NCBI RefSeq assembly: GCF_020521235.1
Contig: NZ_BLAY01000062.1
Coordinates: 1-51,404, forward strand
Reading direction: 5' to 3'
Source: Microseira wollei NIES-4236
GTDB lineage: Bacteria; Cyanobacteriota; Cyanobacteriia; Cyanobacteriales; Aerosakkonemataceae
DNA length: 51,404 bases
Within the stretch, counting starts at the first letter, position 1; each line of letters starts with the position of its first letter. Positions 32,568 through 42,398 of this stretch are shown here, one piece after another. The position numbers and the translations under genes were made by a program. The notes beneath the pieces were generated by a model. The model had not been told where the DNA came from, did no database searches, and saw only the letters and a list, made by a program, of their open reading frames with translations.

Positions 32568-32903
32568 TTACATCTCCGGTTTTTGTTCCGTAGATTGCTC
32601 CATGCGAAAGCGCATTGCCACTTGCCAGCATTCGGTGACCAATATATGCCAAGGCATGAGGGTGGATGTTTCCACGCCCACTTGACCGCCAATGGCTTGA
32701 AACAGCATCTGAGTCGTTCTGACTTCAGTTTGAGCCTGTTTTACCCGCGCCAGTAAATCGGCTTGCTGCTCTTGAGTTAAGAAGTGAAGTTGCTCGGTTT
32801 CCAGGAAGTTGCGCGAGCGCTCAAACCAATACGTAAAATCTTCTAATAGCGGTTCCAGTAAGGTTTTGAGCAATTCCGGCTCCGGCAAGTTTGAATTGGG
32901 CAT
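32568..32903 (-). CDS. DUF2605 protein
   Basis: 111 residues from ATG 32903. Helical and soluble: LLKTLLEPLLEDFTYWFERS, LETEQLHFLTQEQQADLLAR, MLFQAIGGQVGVETSTLMPW, HILVTECWQVAMRFR. These segments fit the cyanobacterial DUF2605 family, of unknown function. It is the upstream partner of the DUF2973 membrane protein, so the pair may form a small membrane-associated unit. Confidence 0.78.
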   Translation of the reverse strand: MPNSNLPEPELLKTLLEPLLEDFTYWFERSRNFLETEQLHFLTQEQQADLLARVKQAQTEVRTTQMLFQAIGGQVGVETSTLMPWHILVTECWQVAMRFRMEQSTEQKPEM

Positions 32904-33060
32904 CAATCGAAAGACAAGCTTACTAACTTACATCATAATCTTAACCTCATTTACGTTTCGTTACATTTCTGGCAGATTTTGTTAAATATCCCTACTCTAA
33001 CCAGCGGTAGGGCAAGTCGGTAAGATAGAGCGGTAGGGGGTGGACTCTTGTGCGGGTGAG

Positions 33061-33114
33061 CAGGGGAGCAGGGGAGCAGGGGAGCAGGGGAGATGGGGAG
33101 CAGGGGAGATGGGA
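33061..33114. repeat. CAGGGGAG short tandem repeat
   Basis: Six to seven units of GGGGAGCA or GGGGAGAT in the spacer before thrS. This simple repeat is common between genes in filamentous cyanobacteria. The thrS frame happens to be open through it, producing a false N-terminal extension. Confidence 0.85.
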
Positions 33115-33249
33115 AGAATGATAGATTCAAATTCCCCTGGGTCCCTCTGCTGCTTTTGCCTCCCCGCCTTCTTGCCCAAGAGCTCACCTGCCCAAGATCC
33201 CACCTGCCCAATGCCCGATGCCACTATTATCAATTTTTTTCTTAGAAAC

Positions 33250-35094
33250 ATGGTTCAGCAGCCTTCAATTAAACCAGAATCGACCGATTCCCCAGAACAG
33301 CCAGTAAAAATGTATTTACCTCGCACCAACGAATCTGAAACCTTAAAGAAAATTCGTCACACCGCCTCCCACGTGATGGCGATGGCGGTGCAAAAGTTAT
33401 TTCCCAAAGCGCAGGTGACGATCGGCCCCTGGATTGAAAATGGATTTTACTACGATTTTGACAATTCTGAACCATTTACGGAAAAAGATTTGAAAGCCAT
33501 CCAGAAAGAGATGGTCAAAATCGTTAACCGCAAATTGCCCGTGATTCGGGAAGAAGTCACCCGCGAGGAAGCCCAACGCCGCATCAAGGAAATTAACGAG
33601 CCTTACAAACTGGAAATACTAGAAAGTATAAAAGAAGAACCGATTACGATCTACCACCTGGGAGATCAATGGTGGGATTTGTGCGCGGGTCCCCACTTGG
33701 AAAATACCGGCGAGTTGAACCCCAAAGCAATTGAACTAGAAAGCGTCGCCGGGGCATACTGGCGGGGAGATGCTACCAAAGCGCAACTGCAACGGATTTA
33801 CGGCACTGCTTGGGAAACTGCGGAACAGCTGGCAGAATATAAACGCCGCAAGGAAGAAGCATTGCGCCGGGACCACCGCAAACTGGGCAAAGAATTAGGA
33901 CTGTTTATATTTTCCGATGACGTAGGGCCTGGGTTGCCTTTGTGGACGCCCAAAGGAACCGTGTTGCGGAGTCTTTTGGAAGACTTCCTCAAACAGGAAC
34001 AACTCAAACGCGGTTATCTACCCGTCGTCACGCCGCACATCGCCAAAGTGGACTTATTCAAAATCTCCGGACACTGGCAGAAATATAAAGAAGATATGTT
34101 TCCTTTGATGGCAGAAGATGAGCAATCTGCGGCGAAGGAAGAGGGTTTTACCCTCAAACCGATGAACTGTCCTTTCCACATCCAAATCTATAAAAGCGAG
34201 TTGCGTTCTTATCGGGAACTGCCGATGCGCTTAGCGGAATTCGGCACGGTTTACCGCTACGAACAATCTGGGGAATTGGGCGGTTTAACGCGGGTGCGGG
34301 GTTTCACTGTCGATGATTCTCACCTCTTTGTCACGCCAGAACAATTAGACAGCGAATTCCTGAATGTAGTGGATTTAATTCTGTCGGTGTTCAACAAGCT
34401 GCAACTGAAGAATTTTAAAGCCAGATTGAGTTTCCGAGATCCGGCATCGGATAAATATATCGGTGCTGATGAGGCATGGGAAAAAGCGCAAGGTGCAATT
34501 CGCCGCGCGGTAGAAAAGCTGGGAATGGAACACTTTGAAGGTATTGGGGAAGCAGCATTTTATGGCCCCAAACTCGATTTTATTTTCCGCGATGCCTTGG
34601 AACGCGAATGGCAGTTAGGAACGGTGCAAGTAGATTACAATTTGCCAGAACGATTCGAGTTGGAATATGTGGCAGAAGATGGCACGCGCCAGCGTCCGGT
34701 GATGATTCACCGCGCACCTTTTGGCTCGTTGGAAAGGCTAATTGGGATTTTAATTGAAGAGTATGCGGGAGATTTCCCCTTGTGGTTATCACCAATTCAA
34801 GCGCGATTGTTGACGGTTAGCGATGAGTTTTTGCCATTTGCTAAAGAAGTCGCGGAAAAAATGCGATCGCTCAATATCCGCGCCGAAGCAGATACCAGCG
34901 GCGAACGTTTGGGTAAACAAATTCGTAACGCCGAAAAAGACAAAATACCCGTGATGGGAATTGTCGGTGCCAAAGAAGTCGAAACCGACAGTCTCAGCAT
35001 TCGCACCCGCGCTGCTGGAGAATTAGGCTCAATCCCAGTTGCCGAAGTATTGGAAAGGCTGAAAAACGCTATTTCCAACTACAGCAACTTCTAG
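33250..35094 (+). CDS. thrS: Threonyl-tRNA synthetase
   Basis: 614 residues from ATG 33250 (MVQQPSIKPE); the frame is open for 70 codons further up but that part translates a tandem repeat. It lacks the N-terminal TGS domain of the E. coli enzyme. The editing domain is present with KKIRHTASHVMAMAVQKLFP (the HxxxH metal-type motif) and DLCAGPHLENTGEL. Class II catalytic core: zinc ligand in LKPMNCPFHIQIYKS, motif 2 YRYEQSGELGGLTRVRGFTV with DDSHLF, and motif 3 HRAPFGSLERLIGILIE. The C-terminal anticodon-binding domain has NIRAEADTSGERLGKQIRNA. It charges tRNA-Thr with threonine. Monocistronic; a perfect inverted repeat follows the stop by about 12 bases. Confidence 0.95.
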   Translation: MVQQPSIKPESTDSPEQPVKMYLPRTNESETLKKIRHTASHVMAMAVQKLFPKAQVTIGPWIENGFYYDFDNSEPFTEKDLKAIQKEMVKIVNRKLPVIREEVTREEAQRRIKEINEPYKLEILESIKEEPITIYHLGDQWWDLCAGPHLENTGELNPKAIELESVAGAYWRGDATKAQLQRIYGTAWETAEQLAEYKRRKEEALRRDHRKLGKELGLFIFSDDVGPGLPLWTPKGTVLRSLLEDFLKQEQLKRGYLPVVTPHIAKVDLFKISGHWQKYKEDMFPLMAEDEQSAAKEEGFTLKPMNCPFHIQIYKSELRSYRELPMRLAEFGTVYRYEQSGELGGLTRVRGFTVDDSHLFVTPEQLDSEFLNVVDLILSVFNKLQLKNFKARLSFRDPASDKYIGADEAWEKAQGAIRRAVEKLGMEHFEGIGEAAFYGPKLDFIFRDALEREWQLGTVQVDYNLPERFELEYVAEDGTRQRPVMIHRAPFGSLERLIGILIEEYAGDFPLWLSPIQARLLTVSDEFLPFAKEVAEKMRSLNIRAEADTSGERLGKQIRNAEKDKIPVMGIVGAKEVETDSLSIRTRAAGELGSIPVAEVLERLKNAISNYSNF

Positions 35095-35105
35095 GGAATA
35101 TTATT

Positions 35106-35129
35106 AGAGACGTTGCGTGCAACGTCTCT
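35106..35129. terminator. Perfect inverted repeat after thrS (AGAGACGTTGC arms)
   Basis: AGAGACGTTGC-GT-GCAACGTCTCT, 11-bp arms with a 2-base loop. This is a dispersed palindrome common in cyanobacteria and may serve as the thrS terminator, although no T-run follows. Confidence 0.6.
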
Positions 35130-35159
35130 ACAATCCCAAATCCCAAATCTAAAATTCCT

Positions 35160-35960
35160 ATGCCTAATCCATTTCCACGGATGAATCCCTATTTAGAACA
35201 TCCTGATGAATGGCCTCAAGTTCATCACCTGCTACTTAGTAGCTTGCTGGAAACATTAGTACCTCAGTTGCTACCGAAATATATTGTCACGATAGACAAG
35301 CGAATTTACCGGGCCAGTGAAAGCGAAGATGACCTTTTAGTAGGTCTTCCAGATGTTAGCGTGCCAGATAACCAGACTGGAACGGAGTCTAGAGACTCTG
35401 CTGTTGCTGTTGCTACGCCAACGGCTACACCTGTAGAAGTAAGAGTTCCAATGTTGATGGAATTTAGAGAAGGATATTTAGAGGTACGCGAAACTAAAAA
35501 TAAAGAAGTAGTGACAGTTATTGAATTGCTGTCACCTGCAAATAAACGTGCCGGACAAGGACGCAAAATGTATGAAGAAAAACGACAGCAGGTACTGGGA
35601 AGCCGTACTCACTTAGTGGAAATTGATTTGCTGCGAGGATGGAAACCTCTCCCAGTTTTTGATAGTAACCTTGCCGCGAATTATCGGATTTTGGTGAGTC
35701 GGGGCGACCGGCGACCCAAAGCGGATTTATACCTGTTTAATTTACCCGATGCAATCCCGACTTTCCCGTTACCTTTGCGGCGAGGCGATGTAGAACCCAT
35801 TGTCGATTTGCAGCCATTAATTAATGGGTTATACGACCGATCGGGTTATGATTATACAATCGATTATAATAGCGAAACCGTGCCGAAATTGTCAGAATCA
35901 GAGGCAAATTGGGTAGATACATTAACGCAAGTTGCTAGTTACATCAAGCGGTACTGGTAA
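35160..35960 (+). CDS. DUF4058 protein, C-terminus cut by a miniature element
   Basis: 266 residues. MPNPFPRMNPYLEHPDEWPQ at the start, then LEVRETKNKEVVTVIELLSP, ANKRAGQGRKMYEEKRQQV, SRTHLVEIDLLR and FPLPLRRGDVEPIVDLQPLI are the conserved blocks of the DUF4058 family. The EVVTVIELLSP...KMYEEKRQ..LVEIDLLR pattern resembles a nuclease-like E-x-K arrangement, but no activity is established. The gene is 65 bases after thrS. The last nine residues (QVASYIKRYW region) are encoded by the inserted element; removing it with one target copy restores the ending LLREKGLR, matching LLREKGLK in the paralog just downstream. Probably still functional, as only the tail changes. Confidence 0.85.
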   Translation: MPNPFPRMNPYLEHPDEWPQVHHLLLSSLLETLVPQLLPKYIVTIDKRIYRASESEDDLLVGLPDVSVPDNQTGTESRDSAVAVATPTATPVEVRVPMLMEFREGYLEVRETKNKEVVTVIELLSPANKRAGQGRKMYEEKRQQVLGSRTHLVEIDLLRGWKPLPVFDSNLAANYRILVSRGDRRPKADLYLFNLPDAIPTFPLPLRRGDVEPIVDLQPLINGLYDRSGYDYTIDYNSETVPKLSESEANWVDTLTQVASYIKRYW

Positions 35961-36092
35961 TGGCTAATGGCTAATGGCTAATGGGTAGTTGTCAAGAAGG
36001 CAAAAGCCTGTTAACCCAATTAGCAATTAGCCATTAGCAATTAGCAAGCGAGCAATTACCGCTGTCACAAGTTATAACTAGCAACTTGGGTT
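35925..36092. mobile_element. M-family miniature element inserted in the DUF4058 gene
   Basis: 168 bp, ends ACGCAAGTTGCTAGTTA and TAACTAGCAACTTGGGTT, flanked by ACATTA on both sides (35919-35924 and 36093-36098), a 6-bp duplication. By eye identical to the copy at 12011-12178. The original gene sequence GATACATTACTGCGAG is recovered when element and one duplicate are removed. Confidence 0.92.
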
Positions 36093-36135
36093 ACATTACT
36101 GCGAGAAAAAGGCTTAAGGTAAAAGAGGTGAGTTT

Positions 36136-36924
36136 ATGCCTAATCCATTTCCTGGGATGAATCCCTATTTAGAACATCCTGAAATATGGCCTGAAGTACA
36201 CAATAGATTGATAATAGCGCTCGCGGATGCTTTGGTTCCTCAATTAGTCCCAAAATATCGAGTTAATATCGAAAAGCGAGTTTATCAAGTTAATGGGGAT
36301 GATTCGCTTTTAGTAGGTATTCCTGATGTAGTTGTGCAACAACGTTTGCAAAATCAAACAAATCAAACAAATTCTAATGTTGCTGTTGCTGCGCCACCCG
36401 TCACACCTCGTCGGGTGAGAATGCCTATCCCTTTGGAATTCAGAGAAAGGTATTTGGAAGTAAGAGAAATAGCAACTAAACAAGTAGTGACAGTTATTGA
36501 AGTGCTTTCGCCTACAAATAAACGCGCCGGACAAGGACGAGAAATGTATGAAGAGAAACGTCAGCAAGTATTAGGAAGTCGCACCCACCTTGTGGAAATT
36601 GATTTACTACGGGCAGGGAAACCAATGCCTGTGTTAGACAGCGATATAGAAGCAAATTATCGCATTTTAATCGGTAGGGGAAATGAGCGCCCAATGGCTG
36701 ATTTGTATTTGTTTAATTTACCAGATGCAATTCCCTCTTTTCCTTTACCTTTGCGGCGCGGCGATGTCGAACCAATCGTAGATTTACAGACGTTAATTAA
36801 TAGTATATATGAGCGAGCGGGGTACGATTATGTAATTGATTATAACAGCGAAACCGTACCGCAATTATCCGAATCTGAGGCAGCTTGGGCAGATGGTTTG
36901 TTGCGGGAAAAAGGGTTAAAGTAA
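36136..36924 (+). CDS. DUF4058 protein, intact paralog
   Basis: 262 residues. Closely similar to the upstream gene throughout: MPNPFPGMNPYLEHPEIWPE, VTVIEVLSPTNKRAGQGREM, SRTHLVEIDLLRAGKP, FPLPLRRGDVEPIVDLQTLI, and the ending SEAAWADGLLREKGLK. A tandem paralog pair that was probably co-transcribed before the insertion between them. AGAGGTGAG gives a ribosome site before the ATG. The family is often multicopy in cyanobacteria; its function is not known. Confidence 0.87.
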   Translation: MPNPFPGMNPYLEHPEIWPEVHNRLIIALADALVPQLVPKYRVNIEKRVYQVNGDDSLLVGIPDVVVQQRLQNQTNQTNSNVAVAAPPVTPRRVRMPIPLEFRERYLEVREIATKQVVTVIEVLSPTNKRAGQGREMYEEKRQQVLGSRTHLVEIDLLRAGKPMPVLDSDIEANYRILIGRGNERPMADLYLFNLPDAIPSFPLPLRRGDVEPIVDLQTLINSIYERAGYDYVIDYNSETVPQLSESEAAWADGLLREKGLK

Positions 36925-37040
36925 TGGGGGAAGTGGAGAGCGATATGCCGACCGCACGCTACGCGAACGCTTTCTTACATAAACTTTTAGTGGTACTTTC
37001 AACGGCAACAACTTCAGGACTTACCCACGACGAACCTATC

Positions 37041-37159
37041 ATATCATGTCCAATAGCAACGGTTGTGTAACTGCTAAATAGCTAATCGCTAATGGCTGCT
37101 CTGAAGGCAATTGACAAGCGAGCAATTAGCAATTAGCAATTAGCCTCAGGACATGATAT
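37041..37159. mobile_element. C-family miniature element
   Basis: ATATCATGTCC at the left and GGACATGATAT at the right form perfect 11-bp inverted ends. The interior matches the copy at 16420-16550 (AACGGTTGTGTAACTGCTAA, ATTAGCAATTAGC words). It lies in the roughly 360-base gene-free gap before the polyketide locus, which otherwise holds only a GAAACCCGGTTTC palindrome. Confidence 0.8.
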
Positions 37160-37283
37160 CACCTTTGTTTCTGGCGGCGTACTCTGGTTCTTTTGCCACG
37201 ATTTTTCGCAGAAACCCGGTTTCTTTGCGTATAACTTTTGTATAAGTTGCAACCCTAGCAATCTTTACTACTAAGTTGGACAA

Positions 37284-38465
37284 CTAAAATAAATCCATAT
37301 TAAATGGTTCAGGTTGCCATTGATTTATACCAAACAGAGAACAAGTAATAGATTCCCGCAGAACATCCGCCGCTAAACCTCCTGCCAAACTTCCTTGGCT
37401 ATCTCTTAACAAACGTTCTACATCATATTCAGTTGAAAATCCCCATCCTCCATGAAGATTCATGGCAGTTTGGGCTATGCGAACAGCCATTTCTGTTGTA
37501 TGTATTTTAGCTATTGCCACTAGCTCGCGAGCGGATTGCTTCTTCTCTTTTAACCAAGCGACATGCCAAATAATAGCACGTGCTGCGTTAATTTCAGCTT
37601 TCATATCTACTAATTGGCGATGCACCGATTGCAATTCAATTAAAGGTACACCTGCTACTTGAGCTTTTTTTGTATAAGATATAGCAGACTCAAGAGCAGC
37701 TTCAGCAATTCCAAGCGAACAACAACTAATCAAAAATTGTCCCCATTATACAGTTTTTAATAGCTCTGATAAATTGGTATTTTTGAGTATAATTACATCT
37801 GATTCAGGCACTGCAACATTTTCAAAAGTTATTCTTCCCCAAGGCATAGCGCGTAATCCGTGAGTTTCTATACGCTCTTGTTTAATATTTTGATTTTTTA
37901 GCTCGACGAGCGCATAGGCAAATTCATTTTTGAGATTGCCTTTCTCGTCGGCAATGTTCGCATATATTATCCCAACATCAGCTCCCGGAATATTGGTGGT
38001 TTTATTTTTTTTTCCATTGAGCAAATAGCCGTTTTTCGTTTTTACTAAATGAGTCTGCATATTAAGTTGATCGCTTCCTCTCAATTCGACCACCGAGAAA
38101 CAAGCAATTTTTTCGCCTTTGATGACGGGACGCAGCCATTTTTCTTGGTGAGCTGGAGTGCCAAAATTTGCGATAATTTTGCCACTGAGTAGGGTAGAAA
38201 TTGTCGCAACCCAAGCTGTACTTGCACAGGCTTTAGCTAGGGTTTCTATGGCAATAGCCAAGGTAACACCATCAGCTCCTTTGCCACCCAATTCTCGCTC
38301 GTGAAAGAGGGCAAAATATTCTTTTTGTTTAAGGTATTCCCAGTTTTGCTGAGGAAATATACCCGTTTGATCTGCTTCCCGACTCCCAGGAGCAATCCGT
38401 TCTTGACAGAAGTTAGAAAAAGTTTCTTGAAACTGTTTTTGTTCAGGGGTAAGTGAAAAATCCAT
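37284..38465 (-). pseudogene. Acyl-CoA-dehydrogenase-like gene 2, single in-frame stop
   Basis: ATG 38465 opens MDFSLTPEQKQFQETFSNFC; a TAA at 37746-37748 interrupts TV*WGQFLISCCSLG, and the same frame continues to 37284 with HLHGGWGFSTEYDVERLLRD-type sequence. Without the stop it would be a 393-residue flavoprotein of the acyl-CoA dehydrogenase family (FAD region LRGSDQLNMQ, C-terminal GGWGFSTEYDVERLLRD). The usual catalytic YEGT glutamate region reads SLAGGLAADV, so a non-standard base or a different reaction is likely. Its neighbours, a polyketide synthase and a second such gene, suggest it oxidised a carrier-bound acyl group. Now presumably inactive. Confidence 0.85.
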
Positions 38466-38497
38466 TGTTTAATTTTCCCTTCATGATATCAACCAAT

Positions 38498-39625
38498 CTA
38501 AAATATTGCTTGAGCGATCGCAGAACGAGTAATTTCGCTATCGCCACCAAGGATAGTCAGCAACATGGCATCTCGGTAAAACCGCTCTACATGTTGACTG
38601 AGAAGCAGACCATTACTTCCGTGTAACTGAACCGCATCCCGTGCTACCTTCTGAGCTTTTTCTGAAATAAAAACCTTAGTCATTGCCATTTCCACCAGCA
38701 GCTGATCGCTATTTTGTGTCATTAACCAAGCTGCACGATCGGCTAAATGCTGACTGAGTTCATAATTAATTCTCAGGTTAGCAAGAATGGCGCGGATTCC
38801 TGAAAAAGTTGCCACCCGTTTGCCGAGTAGTTCTCGGTTTTGCGCTTGAGTCACAGAGCGATCGTATAAAGCCTTCATAATACCAATCCAAGGTGCAATG
38901 ATCAGAAATCGCTCCCAATTTTGCATCAGCAGCAAGATTGTTTTGAAATCTGTTACCTCGAACAAGTTTTGCTGAGATACTTTATAATCTTCAAAGTACA
39001 GATCTCCTACGGGACAGGTTTTCCAACCCAATCTAGCTAGGGATGGATCGACGCGCAATCCTGCCAATCCAGTTTCTACTATGAAGGTAGAGATGGTATC
39101 TTTCTCTGTAGCCGCAGCGACTACAAACAAGTTTCCTTGCATACCATTGGCGATCGCTTTCGCTACCCCGTTAACTAGCAAGTAATCTCCTTTATTCACC
39201 GCCTTCAGCTGCAAATTTTGTGCCTTAAAACCCTGTTCCCAATCACCCAAATAATATCCCCCGACTTTTGCGCCACCACAGAGTTGGGGTATGTATTTTT
39301 TCTTCTGCTCTTTATTACCAAATTTTTCAATCAGCAAACCGCAGATTACATGAGTTCCCCAAGCTTGGGATAAACCTACATCTAATCCTCCTTCGGCAAA
39401 ACCTTGAATTTGTAAGTAATAGTCGAATACAGATTGATTTCTGCCACCTTAATCCGTCGGAAATATACTGCCTAATAAGCCTTCTTCACCCATTTTTTCA
39501 AAAATATTGGCTGACCACAGTCTTTCTTCATCTCGTTTGATTACTGTGGGAGCTACTTGCTTTTCTGCAAATAGCCTAGCTGATTCTTTCAGTTGCTCTT
39601 GAAATTGAGAAATTGTCAAATTCAT
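38498..39625 (-). pseudogene. Acyl-CoA-dehydrogenase-like gene 1, single in-frame stop
   Basis: ATG 39625 opens MNLTISQFQEQLKESARLFA; a TAA at 39449-39451 (codon 59) interrupts SIFPTD*GGRNQSVFDYY, and the same frame runs on to 38498. The rest is a full acyl-CoA dehydrogenase fold (GVAKAIANGMQGNLFVVAA, ARLGWKTCPVGDLYFEDY, AVQLHGSNGLLLSQHVERFY). Where most members have YEGTSEI the sequence is ILGGDSEI, so the canonical catalytic glutamate is absent. It lies 32 bases before gene 2 and 44 bases after the polyketide synthase, so the three formed one operon. Confidence 0.86.
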
Positions 39626-42398
39626 GGTTAACGATCGAGAGTTAATAGTTCAAAGGCAAAATCAACTTCTTATTTTTCATAATTTTTGAATCTTTCTGCC
39701 AAAATCCGAACATTTGGTTCTAGCAGCATGGTGTAATGATCTCCGGGAATCGTATAACTCTCCAAGACTTGGGAATAGTTTTGATTCCCATCCCATTGAA
39801 GCCCAAGAAGGGGTTGCTCTATTTTTAAAGACTCTTCAGCATCAAACCAGACAATTCGATTGGCAGAGACGATTCGAGGTTTGTAGTTTTTGATTTGTTC
39901 CATTGCGGTGTTGATGCCATTTTTGTAGGCTTGAAAAAGATTTTTTAAATCCAATAAATTGTGAGTTTTTGGCAATATATCGGCGGCGATCGCTTGCTGC
40001 AAAATTTGCCTCAATCTTTCATCTATCCCAAGCTCTCCGACTTGGTTCGATATACCAGGTAGTTTTTTGCCGTAACGACAGCCTAAGTAACTGGCAAATC
40101 GCATCACTAATTTGTCATCATCACTAGAAGGTATATTCCGGACATCAAATAAAGCTAACAAAGCAACTTCCTGGCCTTTTTCATTTTGCTGGCACACCCA
40201 CCTAATGACCACCCTCCAAGAAAGTAAGGACCCTCTGGCTTCAGACTGTGGAGAATTTCCAGACAATGCGCTGCTACTTCCTCAATGGGAGTTGGAGAAA
40301 ATAATCGATCCTCAAGACTTTTATAATTGTCTATATCGGATGGTTTCAAGGCGTAAAATGGTCGTTCATTGCCCAAATGAGAGGCTAAATCGCCGTAGCA
40401 AGATACATCTAAGGCACCTGGATGGACGCAGATAAAGGGAGGCTGGAAACCGCAAGGTTGAATGGCTATCAGTTCTTCGCTGTGTGAATTACAATGTTGC
40501 TCTGCTATTGTCTCGTGGGGAGAAAGGGAAGGAATCGCTTTGGCGAGCATTTGCTTGGTTAGTTGCTCCAGGCTAATATCTGGCAAAGTGTTGACTGGTG
40601 GTACTATCTTTCCCAAATGCACTTCAATCTTGCTTTTTACCTCTATTGCCATTAGAGAATCAAGTCCTAAGTTCTTAAGAGGTGCGTGCAAGTCTAACTT
40701 GGAGTGAGAAATTTCCAATACTCTTGCCACTTGTTTTGCTAAATAGGATTCCATAAGCTGATGACGATCTTGCGGATTTGCGGCTGTTATTTCTGCAATG
40801 GTTAGATGTGGAGCTGGGGAGGGTTTGAAAGAATGGCTATTGTCACCATTACTAGAAAGCGTCAGACTATTTTTTGCTTTAGCTATTGCCTCTGGGGTTA
40901 TTGGTGCTTGGGCAACAATGACGGCTTGAGAGAATAAATCCTCAAAGCCTGGTTGAATAGTTGATACTTCTGTAAATCCATTTTGTTGCAAAAATTCTTG
41001 CCACTTAAAAGCGGACAGCAAGGGATAGTTAGGTCGTAGATCGTAGTCGGAAAACATCCACCATCCCTTTAATAAGCCAAAAATTAAGTCTATCCAGCGG
41101 CGAGGAGCTGTTCCTTCCAACAGCACTAGCATTCCTCCGGGAACCAATAATTGCCGTATATGCTGTAAGGTAGTGCGTAAATCCCTGGTGGCGTGCAGTA
41201 CATTAGCAGCGATAATCAGGTCGTAATGATGGCTGGCAAATCCTTGCTGCTGCGGAGATTTTTCGATGTCTAAAACTTGGTAGTGGACGAAAGGGTAATC
41301 AGCGAATTTCTGTCGCATCCGAGCGATAAACAACCGTCCTATATCAGTCAACGCATACTCCGTCTGCTGGGGATTTAGATGAGGCAAAAGACGGACAGTC
41401 GTTCCACCCGTACCGGCACCAATTTCTAGGATGCGGACTCTTCGTTCTTGGGGTAGATGCTTCAGCAATCCAGAGATCGCCTTTTGCACGAGAGCATTCA
41501 TCTGCACAAAAGTAGGGGAATCCTGATATAGCCTTTCTAGAGTCGTATCTGCTTCTTCGGGGAATAACAACTGTAGCGCCTCTCAAGTTCCTTGAAGCAC
41601 CTTTCCCAGCTTGGAAGCACAACGATCGAGAAGGATTAACTCAGCTTTTGCTGCTGGGTACTGAATTAATAATCTACTCCAACGCTCTTGTGGAGATTGA
41701 ATCTCAGGCACAAAGGCAACTTCCCACTCTGAACCTATCCCTTTTAGCACTCCAACTTCCGATATAATTTCTAGCAACCGTCCTAGCAATCTCTGCTGTT
41801 GGTTAACAACGCCTAACTGCTCTGCGATGAAGGCGGTAGTCAAGCGCTGCCCCTGTTGAAACTTCCATCCCATTTCCTTGAAGGCGTTGAGAATATAGTC
41901 AATGCTTAAGCTTTCTAACCCATCTAATAGTTCTGGTTGTGGGATTAATTCACCCACAAAAGGCATGACTGCATCGCGAATTTCTCCGGGAGTCGGCATC
42001 CATTCAGCCACAGAGAATGCAGAGGGGAGCGAGTCAGAGATTAACTGTTTTTCGCTCTGTTCAAATAAGGCGTTTAGCAGCTTAGGCAGTAATTTCATCT
42101 CCGACTCTGAGAACCTGCCGGATTTGTTCAGCTGCTCGATTAAAGTTTGGCGATCGCTCTCCGCTAAATTGGGAAAGAGGGGATTTGTTCCGAGGCGCGA
42201 TTGCTGGGATTCCACAGACTCGTACCAATAACGCTGTCGCTGCCAGGGATAGGAAGGCAACCGCACGAAGTTTCCTGCTTGCGGATAGAGCTGATGCCAA
42301 TCAACCGGATATCCCAAAGTGTAGAGCTTACCCAGCGAGCCTAGCATCATCAGACGCTCTGATTCTTTGCGTCGCAAGGAAGGAATTACCATTCCTTT

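Noticed and set aside
33040-33249. 70-codon N-terminal extension of threonyl-tRNA synthetase
   Set aside because: It translates a CAGGGGAG tandem repeat; the protein beginning MVQQPSIKPE at 33250 has the expected length and start.
38498-39337. Acyl-CoA-dehydrogenase-like protein starting at 39337
   Set aside because: The same frame extends upstream through an in-frame TAA to an ATG at 39625 with normal family sequence, so the apparent start is only the part after the stop.
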